The notes: generated by a model from the sequence alone, not told the origin. Counted from the first letter of the stretch, positions 18,434 to 28,563 are shown. The stretch is 64,000 bases of DNA from Desulfobacterales bacterium (GCA_034003325.1 JAVEYW010000016.1:1-64000); one strand, 5' to 3'. A program made the numbers and translations.

Positions 18434-19345
18434 ATGACACGATTCATCGTGGGATGGTTGGTCCTTTTGTGCAGCGTATTGGCACAAAATAACTTTGCTT
18501 CGGCTGATAATCACGCGCGTGATTACCTTCCAGCGCCTCCCGGATGTCTCGGCGTATTGCTTTATTATAATCACAGTTGGGCCGACACCTTGTATGGTGA
18601 TGGGAACAACGTGGCTGACAACTTGGATTTTTCAGGCGATGTGGGCACAGCAAGATTTGTTTATTTCTATATGCTCGGCAGCTTTGAATTTTATTCCAAT
18701 CTTATAATTCCCTTCGGACACTTAGCATTTGAACTGCCGGGGGAACAAGATTTCTCCGCATCCGGGCTGGCAGACCCAATCCTGCAGTCAGGCGTATGGT
18801 TTTATCAGAACAACCAGTCGAAAACCTGGGCCGGAGTCACCACATACGTTTTTCCGCCGCTTGGAAACTACGACAATAAAGGGGTTTTGAGCCTGGGCGC
18901 CAACCAATGGCGTTTTCGAGAGGAGTTGAATCTTACTCAGGGATTCTCCGTCCTTCCGGGCCATAACGCCTACTTTGAATTGACGATTGCGGGCGATTTC
19001 TTCACGGACAATGATGACTTCGGCCCGGCAAGTCAAAACAGAAGCAAAGATCCCATCCTGACGGTTGAGAGTCATCTAAGCTATGATGTCACCCGCACCC
19101 TTTTCGCTTCGACGGACTATTATTACCACCATGGCGGAAAGACAAATATCGAGGGAATCGATCAGCAGGATAACCTAAGCAATCACACACTGGGGGCCTC
19201 ACTCGCCTACAACCTCACCCCGCGCTTTCAGGTTCTTTTACAGTATTTAAACGACGTTGAGGTCGAAAGCGGCCCAAAGTCCCAAGCCATAATGACCCGG
19301 TTCCTCTACATCTGTGACCTGAGCTACTTATTCAGAAGACCTTAA
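18434..19345 (+). CDS. outer-membrane beta-barrel protein, Phenol_MetA_deg/transporter-like
   Basis: A 303-residue protein with a signal peptide ending near ANNFASA (residue about 25). The mature part has alternating aromatic beta strands and closes with ...TRFLYICDLSYLFRR. The pattern GHLAFELPGEQDFSASGLADPIL and AGVTTYVFPPLGNYD matches the barrel family annotated as phenol MetA degradation or 'transporter', often found near aromatic or hydrocarbon genes. No such genes are nearby. The specific substrate cannot be told from sequence. Confidence 0.7.
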   Translation: MTRFIVGWLVLLCSVLAQNNFASADNHARDYLPAPPGCLGVLLYYNHSWADTLYGDGNNVADNLDFSGDVGTARFVYFYMLGSFEFYSNLIIPFGHLAFELPGEQDFSASGLADPILQSGVWFYQNNQSKTWAGVTTYVFPPLGNYDNKGVLSLGANQWRFREELNLTQGFSVLPGHNAYFELTIAGDFFTDNDDFGPASQNRSKDPILTVESHLSYDVTRTLFASTDYYYHHGGKTNIEGIDQQDNLSNHTLGASLAYNLTPRFQVLLQYLNDVEVESGPKSQAIMTRFLYICDLSYLFRRP

Positions 19346-19529
19346 CCAGCCAAAAACAAGCGGCCGATCACAAGAGGCCATCACCCCCATTTTTTCCCAT
19401 ACCGCCCTTTACCCCCATGGAATTGTTATATTTTACGGCGTCTATTAAATATTGGTTATAAATTCAAATTATTCACAATTTTTTGGTCCCCGCTTCTTTC
19501 CGTCCATCGGGGCATTTTGCAGTAAGGCC

Positions 19530-19560
19530 TTGACAAGACCCGAACTAGAAGGGTAATAAT
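19530..19560 (+). promoter_or_regulatory. candidate promoter for the LysM protein gene
   Basis: TTGACA at 19530-19535 is followed after 18-19 bases by TAATAAT (19554-19560). The LysM gene starts 84 bases downstream. Confidence 0.45.
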
Positions 19561-19643
19561 TCTCAAACAAATAGAATACCTATCGCGTCATCCGCCGTAC
19601 TTCGGCGACAACGTCAAACCGCGCAACCGAATCGAGGCTCACT

Positions 19644-20681
19644 ATGTTTTCTGTTTTATCTACGATGTTGGTCAGGGTAGCGCTCGTAACGGCAGTTTTA
19701 TTCGCCATTCCATTGAGTCTTTCAGCACAAACTGCCCGGGAACAAAATAAAATTCCTTATGAAACCGGATTTTACTATACGGTGCAAAAGGGAGATACGC
19801 TTTGGGGCATTTCAAAAAAGTTCTTTAAAACCCCGTTTCAGTGGCCGGATCTGTGGCAAAAAAACGACCAGCTGCCGAATCCGCACTGGATTTATCCCGG
19901 CCAAACATTGCGGCTGTATCTAAAAGACGGCGTGGTGCAATTCGAAGAGGTGGAAAACATCCCCCAAGATGCGCCTGCCGCCGAACCGGTTCTGCCGCCC
20001 TCGTTTGAGTTTGTGCAGATCGATCAGGTCGGATTTATTCGAAAAACACCTGTTGAGCCGCACGGCACGCTGTTCAAATCAAAAGATGATAAAGAAATGA
20101 TCAGCATGCAGGACATGGTTTACATTCGGCCTGAAAATTCACACGAACTGCTTCCAGGGAAACAGTACATCGTTTACAGAACAATTCCCCCGCTTGAAGA
20201 TAAAAAATCGCTCGAAACAATCGGATATCAGCATTATATTGTCGGCATCGCCGAAATTACCGGACAGGAACCCGGCCTTGCCGTGGGACGCATCTTGAAA
20301 GCATTCCGAGATATCCAGATCGGAGATTTATTGATTCCCTATGAGCCGAAATCGACCACCATCGCTCTAAAAGAGGCCGTACAGGGCCTTGAAGGGCGGC
20401 TCATTGCAACAGAGGAACACAATGAACTCATCGGACATAATACATTGGGGTTCATCGATAAAGGCGCAGAGGACGGCGTCGAAGCAGGCCAATCCTATGA
20501 ACTCTTTTATCGTGAAAAAGCGAGGCACACGATTCAGGGGGAGACGCCTGAAATCCTGCCAGCCATTGAACTCGGCGATTTTCTGGTTCTTCACACCGAG
20601 GATACCACCGCCACTGTACTGATTACCCGATCCGACCGCGACATTAAACCCGGTGAGACTTTTCGGGCATCGACTCGTTAA
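19644..20681 (+). CDS. secreted LysM-domain protein
   Basis: A 345-residue protein with a signal peptide (about 1-29, ending SLSAQT) and one LysM domain at about residues 43-93 (YTVQKGDTLWGISKKFF ... IYPGQTLRLY). LysM binds peptidoglycan glycan chains. The rest has no named domain, but its repeating turns resemble other periplasmic LysM proteins of Desulfobacterota. It is monocistronic: it has its own promoter and a terminator shared with the convergent dsbA-like gene. Confidence 0.8.
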   Translation: MFSVLSTMLVRVALVTAVLFAIPLSLSAQTAREQNKIPYETGFYYTVQKGDTLWGISKKFFKTPFQWPDLWQKNDQLPNPHWIYPGQTLRLYLKDGVVQFEEVENIPQDAPAAEPVLPPSFEFVQIDQVGFIRKTPVEPHGTLFKSKDDKEMISMQDMVYIRPENSHELLPGKQYIVYRTIPPLEDKKSLETIGYQHYIVGIAEITGQEPGLAVGRILKAFRDIQIGDLLIPYEPKSTTIALKEAVQGLEGRLIATEEHNELIGHNTLGFIDKGAEDGVEAGQSYELFYREKARHTIQGETPEILPAIELGDFLVLHTEDTTATVLITRSDRDIKPGETFRASTR

Positions 20682-20750
20682 TATTGTCGAAAGCTGAGTA
20701 AGCAGGCGATTCACCGCTAATGATATAATAGCGCTTCATTGATAGGATCT

Positions 20751-20799
20751 AAATAGAAAAAGACGCATGGCCGCCCGGTGTCCGTGCCTTTTTCTATTT
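20751..20799. terminator. bidirectional terminator between LysM and DsbA-like genes
   Basis: AAATAGAAAAAG (20751-20762) pairs with CTTTTTCTATTT, with an inner GCATGG/CCGTGC stem. The A- and T-rich arms allow termination from both sides. The right arm touches the stop codon of the DsbA-like gene. Confidence 0.8.
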
Positions 20800-21668
20800 T
20801 AATGTGCTGTTTTTTTCAATTCAGCATCAATCAGTTTTTGGAATCCGTCAAGGGTCCGTTCCGTAAGCTGCCTTCCATTGATAAATACTTTCGGGACCCC
20901 CTTGACATCGGCCTGAAGACCGTCATTAATATCCGCCTGAATTCGCCGGAACAAGTCAGGGGCTTTCATCTTTTCTTCAAACTCGGCTCTGTCGAAGCCC
21001 AGATCCGCGGCAATAGTTAATATCTTCTCATCGCTGAGACTGTCATATTCATCGAACAGGCGATCATGAAATTCCCAGAATTCCCCAGTGTTGGCCGCCA
21101 CCTCGGAAGCCGCCGCCGCAACGAGGGCAAATTTGTGCATCTTTAGCGGGAAATGTTTGAAGACCAATTTCACCTTTCCCTTATTTTGCGCAAGTACCTG
21201 TTTGAGCAACGGCGCCATTCGTGCACAATAGGGGCATTGAAATTCCGCAAATAAAACAATAGTCACCGGCGCATTCTCCTCTCCCCGCACGGGGGAGCCC
21301 TCGATATTGATGAGCTGAATAAACTCAAGCGCCAGAACTTTCACCGTATTGTTTTTTCTATCGGTCAACAACAGCAGATGTTCCTCGGGACCTTCTTGAA
21401 TTCGATTCACATTGCTTCCGACCACGATCGTATCATTAAGAACACCCTGTGATGAGTAAACGAACAGCTCACCGGCCTCCGTCAGCACAAAAATCCATTT
21501 CCCACTCCTGGAAACAGCCACATCCACTGGCGAATGCGTCAATTCCAATGTCTTTTGCACGCGCCATTCAACTTCAGCCCAGCCTAAAGAAAACAGACCC
21601 GACACGCTCAAAAAAATAAAAAAGCAGATAACGCTACGCACTTTTCCCCCATTTTTGCGCTTATTCAC
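20799..21668 (-). CDS. DsbA-family thiol oxidoreductase linked to PilY1
   Basis: A 289-residue exported protein with an N-terminal signal/anchor (VICFFIFLSVSGLFSLGWA). The first 110 residues of the mature part look like beta-propeller-type repeats (VDVAVSRSGKWIFVLTEAGELFVYS). From about residue 120 there is a DsbA/thioredoxin-fold domain with active site FAEFQCPYC and a cis-Pro region GVPKVFING. It overlaps the end of the PilY1 gene by 8 bp, so the two are cotranscribed. A role in forming the disulfides of the Cys-rich PilY1 is inferred. Confidence 0.8.
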   Translation of the reverse strand: MNKRKNGGKVRSVICFFIFLSVSGLFSLGWAEVEWRVQKTLELTHSPVDVAVSRSGKWIFVLTEAGELFVYSSQGVLNDTIVVGSNVNRIQEGPEEHLLLLTDRKNNTVKVLALEFIQLINIEGSPVRGEENAPVTIVLFAEFQCPYCARMAPLLKQVLAQNKGKVKLVFKHFPLKMHKFALVAAAASEVAANTGEFWEFHDRLFDEYDSLSDEKILTIAADLGFDRAEFEEKMKAPDLFRRIQADINDGLQADVKGVPKVFINGRQLTERTLDGFQKLIDAELKKTAH

Positions 21669-24600
21669 TTCGCCAACTCATACGACCCGATTTCATCGTC
21701 TTGATGGGCAGGGTCGGCCGATTTATTTCAACAATGGCTCCGGTACTGGTCTGAACAAAAGCCGTATCCCCCGATTGTCTACCGACATGCAAGTTGGGTG
21801 TAGTGGCAAGTCCTCGACCAATATCAAGCTTATTGATCACGTTCGGCGGATCATCGCCAGACAAACCGATCCCCTCACTAAACACCGGCTGGTACCAGGC
21901 CGTGCCGCTCTGATAATAAAGGGCATAAAGATAGGCCTGACCCTCTGGCCGGCAAACATCATCAAATGGCTGATAAGTGGTAAAGGTCAACAGCCCACCC
22001 AAAAGCGTGGCTTGACCCAAATTCCGCTCCCGAGGCGCTGAGAAGTTTAAATACCAGCCGTCCGTGCCTGAATAGCCTTTGAACACTTTGTTCTCGTCAT
22101 AAACACATCCCGTGCCGGCAATATAATCAACCATATCCTTAAAGGTCGTCACACCGGCGGGCAAACACCCGACGCCGCCCCCTTCGCAGGAAAGAAGCGC
22201 AGCTTCCGGTTTTTCTGCCTGTTGCACCAATATCTGGTCGATCCGCAACAATTTTCGAGTACCTGGTGCGTCCAGGTCGCTCGGTGGAATCAGTGCATTC
22301 GCATTTGTAACCGGGCGCCAGGTAAAATTACCGTTGCAATCCATCGGCTCCTTGATGCCGTAATAGCTCTCCTGGCCGTTGCTGCTGACATCCGTCTTAT
22401 CATCTTTGTGCATGAATCGGCCCGTACCGAAATAAACCCAAAAACTATCGCCATCCCATCCAACGCTGGGCGCAGCGGAGATCGGCCGGCCGGGCTCAAA
22501 CATCACACCGGGAGGGCCTAATACGAAAGTAGATTTCCCCCACTCATGCGGGGCGGTCATTCGGCTATCCGCGTTAGTGACCCAGCGATAAAGTTTTCCA
22601 TCCCAACTGCCGCCCTTAGCCGCCCATTTGCCTTCAATGGTGCCGAAATAGAGCGCATCAACCCGGTAATCGGGCACCAGGTCGTAATCCACGCTGATAA
22701 TGTCCGATACCATGCCATCTCCAGAGGTCGCTAACACATGGCTGCCGGCCGCTGAACCGGCATCAGGGGGAACCGCCGGAATCCGAAACACCTTTGATCC
22801 GGTAGTCAACTTGTCCAGTGGAAACACGCCGATCCGCGGTTTCTGGTTACTTGTTCCTTCACGTCCCCAGTTTAAACCGCCGTCGGAATCCACATCCGTC
22901 GGGCCGCTGCCCACGACCAGATACCATTTGGTTACGTTTCCTTCCTTCATGGGAACAACCGCGGGAACAGCCACGGTATGACCCAGTTCCGCACTCGTGG
23001 CGGGATCAAAAGTCAATTCACCCAAAAGGACCGGTGGTATTTCAGGATTGGTTATGTCCATCACCACATAGGAAGAAACAAACTGACGGCTATCGGTGAT
23101 ATCACTGGTTGAGACCTTGCCACCTCCAATCCGCATGCCCGCAATCAGGATGGTTCCCCACCCTTCGGGATGGTCCGCGTCAGGGGTAAAAATTCGGACA
23201 TCAAAGATTCGCGGCTTTAAATCCACGAAATATTTATGAACATAATTTTTTTCGGTAAGGCAACGCAAATGGGGAAGCAAATTATACGGCGCATACGCCC
23301 AGAGCTCCGCTCCCAGCAAAGGGGCGTTCGCAACCGCCGCACATCCCGGACTCAGGCAGAACGCTTGGGTGCTCTCATCATAAAACCCGCCGTTTACCGC
23401 ATGAAGCAACCCGTCGTTTCCACCAAAATAAATAACATTTCGCCGATGTTGATATTTTTCATAAAATTTTGCGTACCCCTCATCCCGATAGAGTAAATGG
23501 TAATTATCCATGGGACGGCCCACAGCCGTCGGCGTGGAATGAATAATATCCACCAAACGCCATGTGATATTCGCCGGTGACCCGGTAATGTTAAAATTGG
23601 GCGGGGTGGGAACCTGGCGCTTTCGAACCGTGTCGTCAGCCAAATTGTCTTTGCCTCGTATCCAACTGACAATGGCATCCACTCCGGCATCCGTGGCCAT
23701 GCCAAAATCCAGCGGTACCGCCGGCCGGTTGGGTGCCCCGGCCGCCGGGACCACCGACTGCGCAGCCCAATCCATGGCTGGTACAAAGGGGAGCATCTCA
23801 TTGGCGTCCGCAGCGCCGTTATTGTTCAGATCGTTCCAGGTAAAGATATAGCGCTTTTTTTCATCCGATATATAGACGGCACGGTTGGCATCAATATCCG
23901 CATCACCAATACCGGCCAGCCATTCCGCCGCGGACCACAGATAGTTGACATCATGCAGACTCTTGACCGTTCCGTTGCAAACACCGGCCGCATTCACCTC
24001 TCCATAGCAGGCCATGGTAGCGCCATTGGCCTCGTCAAAAAAGAAGACCACCCGCTGATCCGCGTCGGTCAACGCCTTGTCCCCATCATCTTCATACAGC
24101 CTACCATAGGCATCCACCAACAGTGCATGAACCTCACCGGTCCAAGTCACTTCCGGCTTTCCACTCGGATCATCCATGTGAGGCCAGAAAATAGCCTGGT
24201 AAACGGCCCCTTCGCCCCCGCGCGTCGCCGCGATGACCGAAGCGGCGGAACCGGCAGCAGCTCTTTTCATGACCGTCCTGAGCACGCTCTCGATTTGCTG
24301 CTTAAGCTGTGCCGGATCAGCGGCAATAAGCGGCGCCTCACTACCGCCGTTAAACGCCGCATTTTCGAGCAATGTTTTTGGGTTGCATTCTCCAACCCCT
24401 TCATCACGAGGCGTTCCGGCCACCACCAAAAACGTCAGAATATTCTGATACAATTCAGACTCGGCATAGGGACTGCCGGAAAAAATATTCCCTTTCCAGG
24501 CATAATGGGTCAAATCATCTAGATAGGAGCTGCCGTATAAATCACCGCATCCGGCCGAATTATCAACATCAGGTTCGTCTTTTACGCCGGCGGCACCGGC

Positions 24601-26493
24601 AAGGTTCACCATAATTGGATTCAAATCAGCCGTGGAAGCGCCGTCCGTAATAAGAAGCAGGTTGTTTTTTTCGCAATATTCGGAGATAGGCGCCGCATCA
24701 ACGGGAAAATCAGTTGGGTTTAACCGAAGATCCGCCCGTTGCGTATAATAGCCGATGGCATTAAAAACCGCCTCGGCCAGGGGCGTCCAGGACTTAGCCT
24801 TAATATTATTGATATTGCTCTTCAATCCGGTGAGATGATCGGCCCCGGCGCCGATGGGTTGAACCAGATACGTGCCGTCCTTATTGTCCGGATCATCGCA
24901 GTCATAGGTCACGTAGGGGAAGGGTTTAGCACACTCACTCTTTGACCCGTCATAATTAAATGCCATTGCGCCGATTTTAATTTCCTGACCATATATTTCA
25001 AGCAGACCGGATGGAACGGCATCCGTAGCGATACGCGCTTGAAAGGTCGCCAGTGGGGTCCCGAGTTGACCGGCCGCCCCCTGGCTCATGAGCATGGCGG
25101 GCAGGTTCCATGTTTCACCGGAGGACATCTGTAAATCGCTGGGATCCACCACCTGAGGAACTTCAATATACCCGCAAAACCGCTCACGAGCTGCAGTGAT
25201 ACACTCATCCAGATTTGTCCAATCCCTTCCCATCGCCACGATTTCGGCATCGCTCTTCCATCCGCCGACCGCGCCGCCACCGTCACACTCCTGGACAACG
25301 ACCCAGTCTTCTTCTTTCTTGCATTCACTTTTTCCGCTGTTCCAGTTCGTGCAATATTCAATAACGCCGCCGTTGCATCGCTCCCTGGGTTGAAGCGCCC
25401 TATCCACGCAGGCGACATCGTGACATACGCCGGGAGGATTCCAGCATTCACCGATAAACCCTTCCAGTGCCGGTGTCGTACCGTTGCCATAGCAGACATA
25501 GGCCGCGTTGTCCTTTGTGATGGTCCGTGGGTCGTCCCGGGTATACACATCCGCGCACCAATTTTCAAAATTAAACCCCTGAGCCCCCCCTCCGGGCCAA
25601 TCCCCCTGCTTGTTCAGATACCAGCAGTCGTGCAAGGAATTAATCAATGCCTGCTTGTCATGTTCACCTGGCTGTTGATACGGATTTTGAGCATCGTATT
25701 CCATGCAGTCTATGATGCTTTGCTTGACCTGCCCGAAACCAGTCGGATCCCCCATCATTAAATCAATAGCCGCCTGGCATTTTTCGGGCACAAAACCGTT
25801 CTGAGTAATCTGAAAAATGTCGATCAGCGTCGTATCAACGCCGTCCGTGTCGTCATAGTCGGTTCGAATACCCAACACCAGCTTGTAGGCGGTGGCCCCA
25901 CTCGTAAGACCAACTTCTTTAATGAAACGATTTCCGGAGCAACCCCGGCCTTCTGATTCCAGTTCGCCGGCAGTATATTTTCCACCCGTGAGAATCTGTT
26001 TTTGAATGTCGAACTTGGAGGCCGTGGCCCAATTGAGAAAGTTGCCCGTGGCTTTGAAAGCGTCCACCTGAATAATGGTGTCCGCGCCGACCACTTCGGT
26101 TCTGGTAACCACGCACACATAGGCATTGCTGTAAGCAGTCGTTCCGGCCGCGCCTGCGCATGCGCCAGCAACAGTCGTTTCAAATCTATTAGAACCGCTG
26201 TTGTGCGCATACCAAGAACTTCCGTCAAAATACCCCGAATAAATCACGTTATGATCATAGGTATCATCAAAGCAGACCGTGTCATTCTTCTGATACGCCA
26301 TATCATACATACTGGCGGAGTTATCGATGATCAACAGCAGGTTCGGGTCCACTCCGGCCGCGAGAAAGGGAGGATCCGCCGTATCCGTGCAATCACACGT
26401 ATCCGCAATCGCCGCAGCCGGCAAACATGCCATAACCGCCGCCAGCACAATCATTCGAACGCAAATTGATGTGTATTTTTTAAAATAGAACAT
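21661..26493 (-). CDS. pilY1: PilY1-type pilus tip protein, Cys-rich, with intact VWA MIDAS
   Basis: A 1610-residue secreted protein. A signal peptide ends near residue 30 (AAAIA). A von Willebrand factor A domain begins LLLIIDNSASM, with DxSxS at residues 57-61. The C-terminal 700 residues form the PilY1 beta-propeller, with YFGGNDGLLHAVNGG and the conserved VYFGTGRFMHKDDKTD. An EF-hand-like loop (DLNNNGAADANE) lies between them. I count about 40 cysteines, most in residues 200-480, many spaced CxxC or CxxxxC, pointing to extensive disulfide bonding. PilY1 sits at the type IV pilus tip and acts in adhesion and mechanosensing. It is the fifth gene of minor-pilin cassette 1. Confidence 0.9.
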   Translation of the reverse strand: MFYFKKYTSICVRMIVLAAVMACLPAAAIADTCDCTDTADPPFLAAGVDPNLLLIIDNSASMYDMAYQKNDTVCFDDTYDHNVIYSGYFDGSSWYAHNSGSNRFETTVAGACAGAAGTTAYSNAYVCVVTRTEVVGADTIIQVDAFKATGNFLNWATASKFDIQKQILTGGKYTAGELESEGRGCSGNRFIKEVGLTSGATAYKLVLGIRTDYDDTDGVDTTLIDIFQITQNGFVPEKCQAAIDLMMGDPTGFGQVKQSIIDCMEYDAQNPYQQPGEHDKQALINSLHDCWYLNKQGDWPGGGAQGFNFENWCADVYTRDDPRTITKDNAAYVCYGNGTTPALEGFIGECWNPPGVCHDVACVDRALQPRERCNGGVIEYCTNWNSGKSECKKEEDWVVVQECDGGGAVGGWKSDAEIVAMGRDWTNLDECITAARERFCGYIEVPQVVDPSDLQMSSGETWNLPAMLMSQGAAGQLGTPLATFQARIATDAVPSGLLEIYGQEIKIGAMAFNYDGSKSECAKPFPYVTYDCDDPDNKDGTYLVQPIGAGADHLTGLKSNINNIKAKSWTPLAEAVFNAIGYYTQRADLRLNPTDFPVDAAPISEYCEKNNLLLITDGASTADLNPIMVNLAGAAGVKDEPDVDNSAGCGDLYGSSYLDDLTHYAWKGNIFSGSPYAESELYQNILTFLVVAGTPRDEGVGECNPKTLLENAAFNGGSEAPLIAADPAQLKQQIESVLRTVMKRAAAGSAASVIAATRGGEGAVYQAIFWPHMDDPSGKPEVTWTGEVHALLVDAYGRLYEDDGDKALTDADQRVVFFFDEANGATMACYGEVNAAGVCNGTVKSLHDVNYLWSAAEWLAGIGDADIDANRAVYISDEKKRYIFTWNDLNNNGAADANEMLPFVPAMDWAAQSVVPAAGAPNRPAVPLDFGMATDAGVDAIVSWIRGKDNLADDTVRKRQVPTPPNFNITGSPANITWRLVDIIHSTPTAVGRPMDNYHLLYRDEGYAKFYEKYQHRRNVIYFGGNDGLLHAVNGGFYDESTQAFCLSPGCAAVANAPLLGAELWAYAPYNLLPHLRCLTEKNYVHKYFVDLKPRIFDVRIFTPDADHPEGWGTILIAGMRIGGGKVSTSDITDSRQFVSSYVVMDITNPEIPPVLLGELTFDPATSAELGHTVAVPAVVPMKEGNVTKWYLVVGSGPTDVDSDGGLNWGREGTSNQKPRIGVFPLDKLTTGSKVFRIPAVPPDAGSAAGSHVLATSGDGMVSDIISVDYDLVPDYRVDALYFGTIEGKWAAKGGSWDGKLYRWVTNADSRMTAPHEWGKSTFVLGPPGVMFEPGRPISAAPSVGWDGDSFWVYFGTGRFMHKDDKTDVSSNGQESYYGIKEPMDCNGNFTWRPVTNANALIPPSDLDAPGTRKLLRIDQILVQQAEKPEAALLSCEGGGVGCLPAGVTTFKDMVDYIAGTGCVYDENKVFKGYSGTDGWYLNFSAPRERNLGQATLLGGLLTFTTYQPFDDVCRPEGQAYLYALYYQSGTAWYQPVFSEGIGLSGDDPPNVINKLDIGRGLATTPNLHVGRQSGDTAFVQTSTGAIVEINRPTLPIKTMKSGRMSWRSE

Positions 26494-26535
26494 GTGGCCT
26501 CTCCTTTTTTCGCTTTCAGCCGATATGGGTCGGGA

Positions 26536-27180
26536 TCAGGGAATGCAAATCCCTTCAGTTCCGGTAACATGTCGATATTGTGTCCAAACAATGCTCTCGC
26601 TTCCGGCATTGCCCACTCGCTGAGTCGCAATATCAAAAATCAGGTGCGTTCCGCCGGAGGCGGATGCTTTTCCCTTTCCTTCATATCCAGCAGGCATTTC
26701 CAGCGCGCTGCCCAAAGCGAACCGGGCATTTCCACCAATGGTAAAGTTGGTATGCGGCTCTCCGGCAGCATAACCAACGGGCAGATGAAAATCCCGGGGC
26801 CTTTCTCCCACGCCGCCATCTCCAGGCATTTCCACCGAATCATCGCTATTTTGCCAGAAAGCAAGTGTGTTCACGGAAATTAATCCCCCGCGCGTCGCGT
26901 TGGTAAACCCGGTGGCGCATGCAATATTTTGCTCCAACAGTTCGGCGGCAAGTTCCGTTGCGCCATCCGCGGCATAAAAGGTTTCCTGGTGAAGGCGGTC
27001 GTTTCCGGCAATCTTGCTCTCCGTCGAAGAGGATTGAACGAGAATTTGGCTTAAAAGAGAAAGCACCGCAAGGATAACAATGGCAACGATCAGCGCGGAA
27101 CCGGTCTCATTATGTTGAAGAAACCCCTGGCTATCGGGATTGCATCGCAAATTAAAAACTATCCGCTTTATAGTAGACAT
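26536..27180 (-). CDS. pilX: PilX-like minor pilus protein (cassette 1)
   Basis: A 214-residue protein with the PilX N-terminal membrane helix (GSALIVAIVILAVLSLL) followed by STESKIAGNDRLHQETFYAADGATE, the conserved PilX stretch. It lacks the GFTLIE prepilin motif. PilX-type proteins help prime pilus assembly with PilV, PilW, FimT and PilY1. It overlaps the PilV gene by 29 bp and is 42 bp from PilY1. AGGAG sits eight bases before the start. Confidence 0.85.
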   Translation of the reverse strand: MSTIKRIVFNLRCNPDSQGFLQHNETGSALIVAIVILAVLSLLSQILVQSSSTESKIAGNDRLHQETFYAADGATELAAELLEQNIACATGFTNATRGGLISVNTLAFWQNSDDSVEMPGDGGVGERPRDFHLPVGYAAGEPHTNFTIGGNARFALGSALEMPAGYEGKGKASASGGTHLIFDIATQRVGNAGSESIVWTQYRHVTGTEGICIP

Positions 27181-27559
27181 GCGCTACACTCCTATTTTCC
27201 CCGTTTTCCGTCCATGTCGTGGTGATGGTAACCGTCTTCACATTTGGAATGGGGGCGCCTGCCGCAGACACATTCCAGGTTACGGTATAGTTGCCGTTCA
27301 CAAGGGTCGTCGTCGTACCGGGCATCAGCACGGCGTCGTTATAGGCCAGCGCGAGGAGCTTCTCCTGCCGGTCCGCGTTTTCGACGGCAGCGGTTGTCAT
27401 GCGACGGGCGGCGAAATTGATTTTTGTGGTTGACAGGTTAATACTTAACAGGCCCAAGATGCCCACGGCCAATATAAAAATCGCGATCATGGTTTCAATC
27501 AACGTAAAGCCGCCGGCGTTCCCCATGGTTCGTTCTATAATATTCCGTTTTTCAGCCAT
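27152..27559 (-). CDS. pilV: PilV-like prepilin (cassette 1)
   Basis: A 135-residue prepilin with cleavage motif GGFTLIETMIAIF and a membrane helix, then the short PilV-type C-terminal part ending in TTTWTENGENRSVAHVYY. The start at 27559 (MAEKRN) has AGGAG about 13 bases upstream; ATG codons at 27586 and 27526 are also in frame. It is processed by PilD and incorporated as a minor pilin. Confidence 0.8.
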   Translation of the reverse strand: MAEKRNIIERTMGNAGGFTLIETMIAIFILAVGILGLLSINLSTTKINFAARRMTTAAVENADRQEKLLALAYNDAVLMPGTTTTLVNGNYTVTWNVSAAGAPIPNVKTVTITTTWTENGENRSVAHVYYKADSF

Positions 27560-27611
27560 TATGCTGCGCCAACTCCTTCCGGGCACGATAAGATGCCCTA
27601 AACAAGCATTT

Positions 27612-28436
27612 TCATTCCAATCCCATGTTGCGGCATTTGACCTCGACCGTCATGGGAATACGACGGAAATTATCATTCTGGACCGGCAAAATCACCTCCG
27701 GCGCGCCGGGTCGTTGATTCGAATATGACTGGGTGTCCTGATAGCTGATCCCAAAAGCGCTTGCACCCGCGCCGGTACGGGCAACAAGGGAGATTTGAAC
27801 CGAACGGATAGTGGATGTATCCGCTACAGGGGTACCGATCACCGCACCATTGCCGTCAAGGTAAACAAAATTGAGTGCATCGATACTTGAGGCCATTGGT
27901 TGCCCGTTTCTTAATAGATGGCAAGCAGCACCGGTATTGTTCTCGGTGACAAGCCCGTCATTGAGGCCATTCCCGTTCCCGTCATTACTCAAATTATAGG
28001 TAATCTGCTCGTTGGGATCGGCCGTACTTTCGTTATACCATTCCGCCTCATCCGGCTCGTCGATCAGCCCGTTGACGTTATTATCAACACCGTCCCCGCC
28101 CTCATCCACCACACCGTCTTTATCGTTATCCACGCCATCACTCAGGCCACCCGTAAAGTCCATTGAGAAGCTAATGGTGTGCGCATCCGCCACAGTAATG
28201 TCGGCCCCGGCCTTTCCGGTGGGGTCAAGACCGGCCAGCTTGAGCTCCCGGGTCATCAGATACGTCGCCGCCCGAAGGTTTTGCTGCATATCGACCATCT
28301 CACGCTGGGTATAGTAAGAGCGCAGCTGTGCCTGGTAAGCCAACGTAATTCCCGCTACGACGATGCCGAACACGGCAATTGAGATGAGCAGTTCAACGAT
28401 TGTAAAGCCGTTACTGCCTCTGTTTAATCGAAACAT
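27612..28436 (-). CDS. pilW: PilW-like prepilin with calcium-type loops (cassette 1)
   Basis: A 274-residue prepilin with NGFTIVELLISI, a membrane helix and TYLMTRELKLAGLDP, typical of PilW. Around residues 117-145 there are Asp-rich motifs DNDKDGVVDEGGDG and DNNVNGLIDEPDE resembling thrombospondin type-3 calcium loops. The start at 28436 is chosen for the GGAAAG upstream; the frame stays open into repeat copy D, which encodes no conserved protein. Confidence 0.8.
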   Translation of the reverse strand: MFRLNRGSNGFTIVELLISIAVFGIVVAGITLAYQAQLRSYYTQREMVDMQQNLRAATYLMTRELKLAGLDPTGKAGADITVADAHTISFSMDFTGGLSDGVDNDKDGVVDEGGDGVDNNVNGLIDEPDEAEWYNESTADPNEQITYNLSNDGNGNGLNDGLVTENNTGAACHLLRNGQPMASSIDALNFVYLDGNGAVIGTPVADTSTIRSVQISLVARTGAGASAFGISYQDTQSYSNQRPGAPEVILPVQNDNFRRIPMTVEVKCRNMGLE

Positions 28437-28453
28437 ATGTCGCACCACTTTCC

Positions 28454-28563
28454 TGACCCGGCAAAGCCGGAAGCTTGGAAGCTTGAAGTCTGTAAACCAA
28501 AAGACCGTCACGACCTTCTACATCCATACACGCTAAAACGTGTATGTGTTTGATAAAGGGTTC
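28454..28563 (+). repeat. dispersed repeat, copy D
   Basis: Reads TGACCCGGCAAAGCCGG, then AAGCTTGGAAGCTTGAAG, a hairpin CATACACG-CTAAAA-CGTGTATG, and GATAAAGGGTTC. It fills the gap between the FimT-like and PilW-like genes inside a pilin operon, so it is transcribed in antisense orientation with the operon. Its loop differs from copies A and B while the stem is kept. Confidence 0.75.
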
